Shown here: positions 1 to 6,366 of the stretch, in pieces
Numbering within the stretch: position 1 is the first letter of the stretch
How the letters are laid out: each line of letters opens with the position of its first letter
Origin: an uncultured Saprospiraceae bacterium
GTDB lineage: Bacteria; Bacteroidota; Bacteroidia; Chitinophagales; Saprospiraceae
Assembly: GCA_937930625.1 (NCBI GenBank)
Contig: CALHBW010000191.1
Span: forward strand, 1 to 8,430
DNA: 8,430 nucleotides
Direction: 5' to 3'
Translations under genes and position numbers: made by a program
The notes under the pieces: generated by a model
What the model was told of the DNA's origin: nothing
What the model saw: only the letters and a program-made list of their open reading frames with translations
Database searches by the model: none

Positions 1-32
1 TTATAAATAATTAAATATCAGTGCTTTACTTA

Positions 33-64
33 CGTTTACTAAACTCTTTGAAATTTAGTAAACG
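33..64. repeat. Perfect 11-bp inverted repeat upstream of yeiH, possible operator
   Basis: The arms CGTTTACTAAA (33-43) and TTTAGTAAACG (54-64) are exact reverse complements around a 10-base spacer. The spacer ends of the palindrome carry a TTTG (47-50) that could serve as a promoter -33 element. No T-run follows the right arm, so an intrinsic terminator is less likely than a protein binding site. Related transporter genes often sit beside a LysR-type regulator, but none is visible because the window starts here. The operator role is an inference. Confidence 0.45.
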
Positions 65-79
65 GATTTCTAAATATTG
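47..79 (+). promoter_or_regulatory. Possible Bacteroidota-type promoter for yeiH
   Basis: TTTG at 47-50 is followed after 20 bases by TAAATATTG (71-79), an imperfect match to the Bacteroidota -33/-7 pattern TTTG / TAnnTTTG. If real, transcription would begin in the mid 80s. That would leave ATG 137 or GTG 107 as usable starts and exclude TTG 77. The -33 box lies in the spacer of the inverted repeat at 33-64. The match is loose, so this is only a candidate. Confidence 0.25.
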
Positions 80-136
80 TTTTTCATTTTAAAATGGAAT
101 AAAAAAGTGTCAACTACTTTTGCGCGAAAATTAAAC

Positions 137-1069
137 ATGCCAAGAATTTTGAAAAAAATTAGTCAGATAAGCATATTTGTTACTATTATAATGTTGGCAC
201 TGTTGGGCTATATTTCTAGTCCTGTCGCGCTTATTTTGGGGATTGTTTTTACATTTTTATTTGGTGATTCTTTTCAAGAAAAAACAAAAGAAGCGACTCA
301 TACACTCTTAAAATTATCAGTAATCGGACTTGGTTTTGGGATGTCCTTAGCAGAGGTCATGAAAGTGAGTAAAGACGGATTTCTAATAACCGCTTCATCC
401 ATTTTCCTAACGATTAGTCTTGGATTATTGCTGATAAAAATGATGGGAATTGACAAGAAATTGGGGTTTTTGATGGCATCGGGAACTGCAATATGTGGTG
501 GTAGTGCTATTGCTGCCATCTCACCAATAGCCGGAGCAAATCATAAAACGATGAGCATCGCAATCGGCGTTGTTTTTCTGTTAAATTCAATTGCCTTGCT
601 GATTTTTCCGGCACTCGGGCATTTTTTCGACCTGACACAAGAGCAGTTTGGATTTTGGTGTGCCATTGCTATTCACGATACGAGTTCGGTTGTGGGTGCC
701 GCTCTGGAATACGGAGATGAATCTCTACAAATAGCCACTACATTGAAGCTGGCGCGGACTTTATGGATTATACCACTTTCCTTTTTCGCCATGTTTATTT
801 TCAAATCAAAAGACCAAAAAATAAAAATACCACTATTCATATTAGGTTTCATTATAGCGATGCTGATGAATAGTTATCAATTAATTCCACAGAATATCTC
901 GTCTGTTATTTTTGATACTTCAAAACGACTGCTTGTAGTAACTTTATTTTTGGTTGGAAGCAATCTGACCATCAATGATTTAAAAGAAAGTGGCTTCAAA
1001 CCTGTTTTATTTTCCATCATCCTTTGGGTATTTATTAGTGTTTTTTCATTTGTTTTTGTTCAGGTTTGA
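137..1069 (+). CDS. yeiH: YeiH/YadS-family putative sulfate exporter, UPF0324 membrane protein
   Basis: This is an integral inner membrane protein of 310 residues from ATG 137, with about nine or ten hydrophobic segments. Family hallmarks are clear: the glycine-rich GTAICGGSAIAA at residues 116-127, the VFLLNSIAL and FPALGH stretch at 146-162, the HDTSSVVGAA motif at 180-189, and IATTLKLARTLWIIP at 199-213. The family is annotated as a putative sulfate exporter on limited evidence, so the substrate should be treated as unproven. The frame is open upstream to TTG 77 (330 aa) and has GTG at 107. I prefer ATG 137 because it gives a short basic N-terminus (MPRILKK) before the first membrane segment and because a possible promoter overlaps 77. 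It is convergent with the small sorting-domain gene downstream. Confidence 0.88.
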   Translation: MPRILKKISQISIFVTIIMLALLGYISSPVALILGIVFTFLFGDSFQEKTKEATHTLLKLSVIGLGFGMSLAEVMKVSKDGFLITASSIFLTISLGLLLIKMMGIDKKLGFLMASGTAICGGSAIAAISPIAGANHKTMSIAIGVVFLLNSIALLIFPALGHFFDLTQEQFGFWCAIAIHDTSSVVGAALEYGDESLQIATTLKLARTLWIIPLSFFAMFIFKSKDQKIKIPLFILGFIIAMLMNSYQLIPQNISSVIFDTSKRLLVVTLFLVGSNLTINDLKESGFKPVLFSIILWVFISVFSFVFVQV

Positions 1070-1089
1070 GAAATACCTGTAAAAAAGAC

Positions 1090-1112
1090 AAAAAGCTGAT
1101 AGTCAGATTTTT
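1090..1112. terminator. Possible bidirectional terminator between convergent genes
   Basis: AAAAAGCTGA (1090-1099) and TCAGATTTTT (1103-1112) form a 10-bp inverted repeat with one mismatch around a TAG loop. It begins 20 bp after the yeiH stop and ends 13 bp beyond the stop of the gene on the other strand. The A-run on one side and T-run on the other would act as a U-tract in either direction. The G/C part of the stem is only about four pairs, so the hairpin would be weak. Confidence 0.4.
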
Positions 1113-1125
1113 ACCTCGCTCTTTC

Positions 1126-1539
1126 TCACTGTTTCACAAACCTTTTGGTTTGTGGGTTTACTCCGTCATCAATCGTGATGAAATATAAGCCTTTTGGTAA
1201 ATTACTAATGTCTAAGGTTTCGGAGTAAAGTCCTGTATTGGATGAAGTTGTCGTTTCGTACAAGATGTTTCCTATGATACTACTCATGCGAATAGTGGTC
1301 GCTTGGGTCATTTCAAATTGAATATTTATATCGTCTTTTGCGGGACTTGGATAAACAGCTATTCCGGTTTTTTGTCGGTCTTTCAACGGAATGGTATCCG
1401 AAAAATTAGTATCGTCTTCAACATTGATAAGGCCTACATCAACTTCTTCATTCGTAGTATATTCAGCATTTGATTGTGCTGATAGCATATTGATTTTAAG
1501 TAAAAATATAAACGCGATTAAAACTGTAATTCCTCTCAT
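1126..1539 (-). CDS. Small secreted protein with T9SS type A C-terminal sorting domain
   Basis: The 137-residue product has a signal peptide (residues 1 to about 21, hydrophobic core VLIAFIFLLKINML, then SAQ). A short acidic stretch follows (about 22-58, rich in E and D). Nearly all the rest is a Por-type sorting domain (about 61-137): VYPSPAKDDINIQFE, then IRMSSIIGNILYE, then LDISNLPKGLYFITI, ending KRFVKQ. In this family the domain directs a cargo through the type IX secretion system across the outer membrane and is normally removed or used for anchoring. Here almost no cargo is present between signal and sorting domain. It could be a tiny exported peptide, a decayed remnant of a larger protein, or an anchor partner. 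The start ATG 1539 is well placed before the signal peptide. It is monocistronic and convergent with yeiH. Confidence 0.82.
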   Translation of the reverse strand: MRGITVLIAFIFLLKINMLSAQSNAEYTTNEEVDVGLINVEDDTNFSDTIPLKDRQKTGIAVYPSPAKDDINIQFEMTQATTIRMSSIIGNILYETTTSSNTGLYSETLDISNLPKGLYFITIDDGVNPQTKRFVKQ

Positions 1540-1668
1540 AATTTTTGTTGTTGAAAGTGTGTATAAATGATTGACAATTCAAAGGTGCAGGTTTATTTCG
1601 GATAATCATAGGAACAGTTTGCCCCATTTTTACAAATCAAAATTTTCAAAATCTGTCTTTGCCCTTCT

Positions 1669-1710
1669 ATTTCAAAGGATTTTCATAACAAAATCGCTCA
1701 TTCGTTATTT
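1669..1710 (+). repeat. 42-bp direct repeat, copy A (upstream of the PD-(D/E)XK gene)
   Basis: This copy matches 2397-2438 at 35 of 42 positions in the same orientation. The best conserved block is ATTTTCATAACAAAA followed two bases later by GCTCATT. Weaker similarity continues for roughly 20 bases further. The two copies bracket the gene at 1759-2361. They may be duplicated promoter/leader DNA or the edges of an inserted cassette. The rest of the spacer 1540-1668 shows no other structure I could recognise. Confidence 0.6.
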
Positions 1711-1739
1711 GATTTTTAAGTTTAAATTAGCTAAATTTA
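1708..1739 (+). promoter_or_regulatory. Candidate promoter for the gene at 1759
   Basis: TTTG (1708-1711), a 20-base spacer and TAAATTTA (1732-1739) match the Bacteroidota sigma pattern TTTG / TAnnTTTG with one mismatch in the -7 box. Transcription would begin about 12-15 bases before the ATG at 1759, giving a short leader. No Shine-Dalgarno is seen, which is usual in this phylum. Confidence 0.4.
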
Positions 1740-1758
1740 CATAAAAAAAACAGCAGCG

Positions 1759-2361
1759 ATGAATAATAACTTTTCGAGCAGTAAAGAAATTTTAGATGCT
1801 TATCAACTACAATTTAAGTACGATAAATTTATTGATTATCAGAACGTTACTAAGGTAAGTTTACCCGATTATTTTCTGAGCAATCTTGATTTTTCATTAT
1901 CTAACCGTGGACAAGCAGACAAAGAATTTTTCAGTTCTGAGTTTATCATTGTACCTTTTCTATTTGAAACATGGAAAAAACATCCTAAAATTACCTTGTT
2001 CAGTCATCCAAACCTCAAAGTCCAAGATTTTAATTTATACCCTGATTATGTTATTACCGGAAAAGACAAAACAGGTCTAAAAATCCTGCAAAAACCGCTA
2101 TTGTTAACTGTAGAAGCTAAAGACGAAAAAGTCGAACAAGGTTGGTTTGAAGCCTTGATGCAAATGGTCGCTGCCCGATTGATGAATGAAACAAATGATA
2201 TTCCCATCCATGCTATCGTCACTACCGGAGATTTCTGGTATTTTGGTAAGTTAGAAAACGATACATTTACTCGCCATCCTACTCCCATAAGTATTGACGA
2301 CCCTGAAAGTTTGGTAAGCATTCTAAATCACGTCTTTTCACTCTGCGAGGCACATGCTTAA
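1759..2361 (+). CDS. Hypothetical protein with PD-(D/E)XK nuclease-like motifs
   Basis: I do not recognise a named family for this 200-residue soluble protein. It shows the pattern of the restriction-endonuclease-like fold: a glutamate-containing helix SSEFIIVPFLFE (E61), then YPDYVI (P95, D96), then a beta strand LLLTVEAKDE giving E119-A120-K121 (the ExK half), then a helix EALMQMVAARL (Q135), then a strand HAIVTTGDFWYFGKLE with an aromatic cluster. The spacing of D96, E119 and K121 fits a PD-(D/E)XK active site, so metal-dependent DNA cleavage is possible. No DNA-binding domain or partner methylase is visible, so a complete restriction system is not supported. No signal peptide or membrane segment is present. 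ATG 1759 follows a candidate promoter closely. The gene is bracketed by 42-bp direct repeats, which may hint at acquisition as a unit. Confidence 0.7.
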   Translation: MNNNFSSSKEILDAYQLQFKYDKFIDYQNVTKVSLPDYFLSNLDFSLSNRGQADKEFFSSEFIIVPFLFETWKKHPKITLFSHPNLKVQDFNLYPDYVITGKDKTGLKILQKPLLLTVEAKDEKVEQGWFEALMQMVAARLMNETNDIPIHAIVTTGDFWYFGKLENDTFTRHPTPISIDDPESLVSILNHVFSLCEAHA

Positions 2362-2396
2362 AAGACAAACCTCAAAAAATCATACTTTCCTCATTC

Positions 2397-2438
2397 ATTT
2401 CAAATTATTTTCATAACAAAACTGCTCATTTGCTGTTT
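2397..2438 (+). repeat. 42-bp direct repeat, copy B (between the PD-(D/E)XK gene and the receptor gene)
   Basis: This is the partner of 1669-1710, identical at 35 of 42 positions and lying 728 bp downstream. It begins 36 bp after the stop of the preceding gene and ends about 110 bp before the receptor start. I could not find a convincing -33/-7 promoter inside or just after it, although a TTTCTTTG (2442-2449) lies immediately downstream. Confidence 0.6.
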
Positions 2439-2499
2439 TACTTTCTTTGTAAAATACATAATCAAGACGCGGATTTGCCTGTTTATAAAAAATCGCATG

Positions 2500-2548
2500 A
2501 AAACTGCGGACAGCAGACACAAAAAACTGCGGACTACACGACACAAAA
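2500..2548 (+). repeat. Imperfect tandem duplication in the receptor leader
   Basis: AAAACTGCGGAC occurs at 2500-2511 and again at 2523-2534, each followed after four or five bases by GACACAA. The unit is about 23 bp and the second copy runs straight into the receptor start codon at 2549. It may affect leader structure or translation, or be a replication-slippage product. No Shine-Dalgarno is seen in it. Confidence 0.6.
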
Positions 2549-5236
2549 ATGAAAAAATACTTGCTGTTAATCAGCCTAATCCCGGCTTTTATCATTCAAA
2601 TTCAAGCCCAAGACCGCGAGGTAATTACCTATGACACGATAGTAGAAATGTCGGTCATCAAGCGTACGGTTATTGAGAAAAAAATCATTGATACAGAGGG
2701 CAATGAGCAAACCCTTCCCACCGAAATTCGTGAAGAAAATACAGCTTCTCAACAAATTATTTTTGAAGATAAAAACGTACAAAACACTCAACCACAAGTA
2801 GTTGAAGAAGAAGCCCCTGCTCCGTCTGCACCTGCTACTACAACGGTTTCCGGTGATGTGCGAGGCGGCACAGGTATCATACAAGGTCGTGTTTTTAATG
2901 CCATTAATAACGAGCCGATTATGTTTGCCAATGTGGTGATAGAAGGTACAAGCGTGGGCGCGACGACAGACTTGGACGGCAATTATGCTATTACAGGACT
3001 CAAGCCCGCATTGTATAATGTGCAAATCAGCTACATTGGTTTTGATGAAAAAACCTTCTACGAAATACAAGTCAGCAACTCCCGTCCAACGACCCAAGAC
3101 TTTGCAATGGAAGAAACGACTGCCGAGTTGGAAGAAGTCGTCGTGCGTGCTTCGCCCTTCCGCAAGACGGAGGAAAGCCCCGTTTCGCTCCGCACGATTG
3201 GCGTGGCGGAAATTCAGCGTAATCCCGGCGGCGGACGCGATATTTCGAGGGTGGTGCAGTCGCTTCCCGGTGTTACTTCTACCGCTTCTTTTCGCAACGA
3301 CCTCCTCATACGCGGTGGCGCACCCAACGAAAATCGTTTTTACCTTGATGATGTAGAAGTGCCGAATATCAATCACTTTGCTACACAAGGCGCGTCGGGC
3401 GGTCCGGTTGGTTTGATAAATGTGGATTTTATACGCGAAGTCGATTTTTTTAGCGGTGCATTTCCTGCCAATCGAGGAAATGCTTTGAGTTCCGTTTTTA
3501 ATTTCAAACAAAAAGACGGACGTAATGACCGACTCGGACTTACTGCCACTATTGGCGCGAGTGACGCGGGGATTACTTTGGAAGGTCCGATTGGTAAAAA
3601 GACCACGTTTTTGGCTTCGGCACGACAGTCGTATCTACAATTTTTGTTTCAAGCAATTGGCTTGCCTTTCTTGCCTACGTACAACGATTTTCAAATAAAA
3701 ACCAAGACTCGTTTTGACCAAAAAAATGAATTGACCTTTATTGGTTTGGGTGCGATTGATAATTTTACATTGAATAAAGAAAGAGGATTTAGCCGCCTCG
3801 CGGATATTGAAAATCCGACAGACGAAGACCGTGATGCCGTAGAATCCGAGCAATATTTGCTTGATAATTTACCCATCAACGAGCAGTGGAATTACACGAA
3901 TGGATTGGTCTATAAACGCTACGCGGAAAATGGTTTTTGGACCTTTGTATTGAGCCGTAATATGCTCAATAATACCGCAATTAAATATGAAAATAATACC
4001 GAAAATGAGGAGGATTTAATTCTAAATTATCAATCACAAGAAATCGAAAACAAATTCAGGGCAGAGCATACTACGCGTTTCAATGGCTTCAAATTGACCT
4101 ATGGTACAAATTATGAATACGCCAAATATAATAACACCACATTCAATCGAATCAGCACACCAGCAGGTCCGTTTACCGTTAATTATAACACGGATTTTGA
4201 TTTTCACAAATACGGTTTATTTGGTCAAATTAGTAAGAAATTCGCGGAGGATAGACTCGTTTTGTCACTTGGTGTCCGTGCCGATGCCAATTCATATTCG
4301 GATGAAATGAGCAACCCTTTGGAGCAGCTTTCACCGCGTTTTTCATTGGCGTACGCGCTTACCGAACGGCTTTCCCTCAACCTCAATTCGGGTATTTATT
4401 ACCAACTTCCGCCCTACACCATCATGGGCTACAAAGATGAAAACGGTACATTAATCAACAAAGAAAATGGTGTATCATACATTCGCAATACGCACGCTGT
4501 AGCCGGCTTGGAACTCAATACGGCAAAAGACTCAAAAATTACCTTAGAGGGTTTTTATAAATTGTATGACAACTATCCTTTCTTGTTGCGCGATAGCATC
4601 AATCTGGCGAATCTTGGCGGTGATTTTGGTGTCATCGGCAACGAACCAACCGTCTCGAACAAGCAAGGACGAACCTATGGCTTAGAGTTTTTATTCCAAC
4701 AAAGATTGTATAAAGGTTTCTATGGAATTGTCTCATACACATTGGGTTGGAGCGAATTTGAGGATAAAAACGGTGAATTTATTCCCTCTTCATGGGATAG
4801 TCGGCACACCGTTAATTTGACCGGAGGCAAACGATTCAAACGCAATTGGGAAATTGGTGTCAATTGGCGAATGCAATCGGGGCTGCCCTTCACGCCTTTT
4901 GATGTGGAGCGTTCTGCCCTTATTGAAAATTGGTCGGTACGCGGGGTCGGCTTATTGGATTGGGACAGACTGAATACCGAGCGATATGCCGCCATACACA
5001 CGCTTGATATGCGCGTAGATAAGAAGTGGTTTTTCAAACGATGGAGCTTGAATTTGTACTTGGATATTCAGAATATTTACGGCAATGCACTTGCACAAGA
5101 TATTCTGCTATTGGATAGAGATGAGTTGGGCAATCCACAAATTGACCCAAATAATTCTGCTTCCTATTTAACGAAGTTTTTGACTTCGGATAATGGTACG
5201 ACTTTGCCGACGATAGGGGTAGTCGTTGCATTTTGA
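2549..5236 (+). CDS. TonB-dependent outer membrane receptor with carboxypeptidase-like regulatory domain
   Basis: The 895-residue protein begins with a signal peptide (1 to about 20, MKKYLLLISLIPAFIIQIQA, then QD). Residues about 21-108 are an unusual charged extension ending in a proline/alanine-rich linker (EEEAPAPSAPATTTV). A carboxypeptidase-like regulatory domain follows (about 110-190: IIQGRVFNAINNEPIMFANV, TTDLDGNYAITGL, YIGFDEKTF). Next comes a TonB-box-like LEEVVVRA (194-201) and the plug (about 205-320: SRVVQSLPGV, DLLIRGGAPNENRFYLDDVEVP, FPANRGNALSSVFNFKQKDG). The rest is a 22-strand-type beta-barrel ending in a terminal phenylalanine (IGVVVAF), as expected for BAM-inserted proteins. 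Such receptors import large or scarce nutrients using TonB-ExbBD energy. No SusD-like gene is adjacent, so this is a solitary receptor and the substrate cannot be read from context. The plug-coding part looks richer in G and C than the flanks. Confidence 0.93.
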   Translation: MKKYLLLISLIPAFIIQIQAQDREVITYDTIVEMSVIKRTVIEKKIIDTEGNEQTLPTEIREENTASQQIIFEDKNVQNTQPQVVEEEAPAPSAPATTTVSGDVRGGTGIIQGRVFNAINNEPIMFANVVIEGTSVGATTDLDGNYAITGLKPALYNVQISYIGFDEKTFYEIQVSNSRPTTQDFAMEETTAELEEVVVRASPFRKTEESPVSLRTIGVAEIQRNPGGGRDISRVVQSLPGVTSTASFRNDLLIRGGAPNENRFYLDDVEVPNINHFATQGASGGPVGLINVDFIREVDFFSGAFPANRGNALSSVFNFKQKDGRNDRLGLTATIGASDAGITLEGPIGKKTTFLASARQSYLQFLFQAIGLPFLPTYNDFQIKTKTRFDQKNELTFIGLGAIDNFTLNKERGFSRLADIENPTDEDRDAVESEQYLLDNLPINEQWNYTNGLVYKRYAENGFWTFVLSRNMLNNTAIKYENNTENEEDLILNYQSQEIENKFRAEHTTRFNGFKLTYGTNYEYAKYNNTTFNRISTPAGPFTVNYNTDFDFHKYGLFGQISKKFAEDRLVLSLGVRADANSYSDEMSNPLEQLSPRFSLAYALTERLSLNLNSGIYYQLPPYTIMGYKDENGTLINKENGVSYIRNTHAVAGLELNTAKDSKITLEGFYKLYDNYPFLLRDSINLANLGGDFGVIGNEPTVSNKQGRTYGLEFLFQQRLYKGFYGIVSYTLGWSEFEDKNGEFIPSSWDSRHTVNLTGGKRFKRNWEIGVNWRMQSGLPFTPFDVERSALIENWSVRGVGLLDWDRLNTERYAAIHTLDMRVDKKWFFKRWSLNLYLDIQNIYGNALAQDILLLDRDELGNPQIDPNNSASYLTKFLTSDNGTTLPTIGVVVAF

Positions 5237-5266
5237 TTTTATCAAAATTTTCATTATTTTTGATAA
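5230..5266 (+). promoter_or_regulatory. Overlapping hairpins between receptor stop and rpn-like start
   Basis: ATTTTGAT (5230-5237) pairs with ATCAAAAT (5241-5248) around a TTT loop and is followed by further T residues, resembling a weak terminator for the receptor gene. The middle arm can instead take part in TTATCAAAA (5239-5247) pairing with TTTTGATAA (5258-5266), whose last base is the first base of the downstream ATG. The two hairpins share one arm and cannot form together. All pairs but a few are A-T, so stability would be low. Confidence 0.35.
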
Positions 5267-6342
5267 TGAATGAATCCAATCACCAATCACAAACACCGCG
5301 TATTGATTATGACGGGCAATGGAAACATATTGTTGAGGTGTTTTTCGAGCCAATGATGAAATTTGTCATGCCGGATTTGGCGTCGGATATAGATTTCAGT
5401 AAACCACCTGAATTTTTGCAGCAGGAGTTAGCGAAGATTATGCCGGAACAAACTGCCAAAGGACGCATGTCAACAGACAAATTGTTCAAGGTGACGATGA
5501 AAAACGGGGAGTATGAGCATATTTTTCTACACGTAGAGGTCGAATCGCAACGTAAACTTGATTTTCCCGAGAAGAACTTTAAGTATTTTTATCGGATTTT
5601 TGACCGTAAAGGCAAAGCGATTACGGCATTGGTCATTTACGCGAGTGATGATGTACCCATACCGCACGACCGTTATGTGTACGATTTCAGAGGTACAAGG
5701 TTGGTCTATGAATTTAATACCTATCTTGTGCGCGATGCCGATGAGGAAATGTTATTGAAATCCGATAATATATTTGCACTTGTGATTTTGACCTGCAAAT
5801 ATATTAACCAAACTAAAAATGATTTTGACTTGCGACGCAAGTTTAAAATGAAATTATTCAGACTGGCAATAGAACGTGGTTATCCTAATGCATACATAAT
5901 GCAGCTATTGACATTCATCGGGATTCTCATGTATCTACCGCCTGAAATTGAAAAAGGATTTAAAATGAGCGCAGAAAAAGAATTTAAAACAACAACGTTA
6001 GACGTGAATAAGCAAGGGCTTGATTACTTGGCAAATTTGTTTGGTATTCTTGAAGGAAAACGCGGGGAAGAATTTATGGCGAAAGCTAAAGCGGACGCTA
6101 TGGCGGAAGCTATGGCGGAAGCTAAGGTCGAAGTCAGGGCAGAAGTCGTGGAGGAAGTCAGGGCAGAAGTCGTGGAGGAAGTCAGAGCAGAAGTCGTGGA
6201 GGAACAAAGAAAAGCAAAAATAAATATCATTCGTAACCTCATTTTATCCACGTCCATGCAGCCCGACGAAATTGCCGGAATTGTAGGCATTTCCATAGAA
6301 GAAGTATTGAAAATTAAAGCCGAAATAGACGCAGAAAACTAA
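5266..6342 (+). CDS. Rpn / PD-(D/E)XK transposase-like family protein
   Basis: Product of 358 residues from ATG 5266; the frame also opens at TTG 5233, but that overlaps the receptor stop and adds only a poor leader. The N-terminal half carries the Rpn-type nuclease-like core: DYDGQWKHIVEVFFEPMMKFVMPDL (14-38), DKLFKV (D71), then HVEVES (E91, E93) and the downstream FPEKNFKYFYRIFDRKGK (100-117). The acidic ExE takes the place of the usual ExQ/ExK. Family members are recombination-promoting, metal-dependent DNA endonucleases or are annotated as putative transposases. Residues 271-313 are a highly charged repeat tail (MAEA units, then VRAEVVEE three times), probably helical or coiled coil. The end (PDEIAGIVGISIEEVLKIKAEI, about 333-354) looks like a helix-turn-helix-type element common at the C-terminus in this family. 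It starts 29 bp after the receptor stop, on the same strand, and is convergent with xerD, 24 bp apart. Confidence 0.82.
   Translation: MNESNHQSQTPRIDYDGQWKHIVEVFFEPMMKFVMPDLASDIDFSKPPEFLQQELAKIMPEQTAKGRMSTDKLFKVTMKNGEYEHIFLHVEVESQRKLDFPEKNFKYFYRIFDRKGKAITALVIYASDDVPIPHDRYVYDFRGTRLVYEFNTYLVRDADEEMLLKSDNIFALVILTCKYINQTKNDFDLRRKFKMKLFRLAIERGYPNAYIMQLLTFIGILMYLPPEIEKGFKMSAEKEFKTTTLDVNKQGLDYLANLFGILEGKRGEEFMAKAKADAMAEAMAEAKVEVRAEVVEEVRAEVVEEVRAEVVEEQRKAKINIIRNLILSTSMQPDEIAGIVGISIEEVLKIKAEIDAEN
6097..6132 (+). repeat. 12-bp tandem repeat inside the rpn-like gene
   Basis: GCTATGGCGGAA occurs at 6097-6108 and 6109-6120, with a diverged third copy GCTAAGGTCGAA at 6121-6132. The copies encode AMAE, AMAE, AKVE and lead directly into the 24-bp repeat. 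Unit length is a multiple of three, so copy-number change keeps the frame. Confidence 0.75.
6133..6204 (+). repeat. 24-bp tandem repeat, three copies, inside the rpn-like gene
   Basis: Copies at 6133-6156, 6157-6180 and 6181-6204 are identical except for one base in the third (AGG to AGA, still arginine). Each encodes VRAEVVEE. Near-identity at DNA level indicates recent expansion or homogenisation. Copy-number change would lengthen or shorten the charged helical tail without a frameshift. Confidence 0.95.
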
Positions 6343-6366
6343 CGCGATACAGTCGAGAAGCCCGTG

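Noticed and set aside
1552..1583. Promoter for the small T9SS gene on the minus strand
   Set aside because: A TTTG at 1583-1580 exists on that strand, but no TAnnTTTG-like box lies at a suitable distance.
1759..2361. Complete restriction-modification system
   Set aside because: Only a nuclease-like gene is present; no methyltransferase or specificity gene lies next to it.
2576..3511. 311-codon open frame on the minus strand opposite the receptor gene
   Set aside because: It lies fully antisense to the signal peptide, regulatory domain and plug of a clear receptor gene. Its translation is rich in cysteine, histidine and arginine with no recognisable domain, as expected for a shadow frame.
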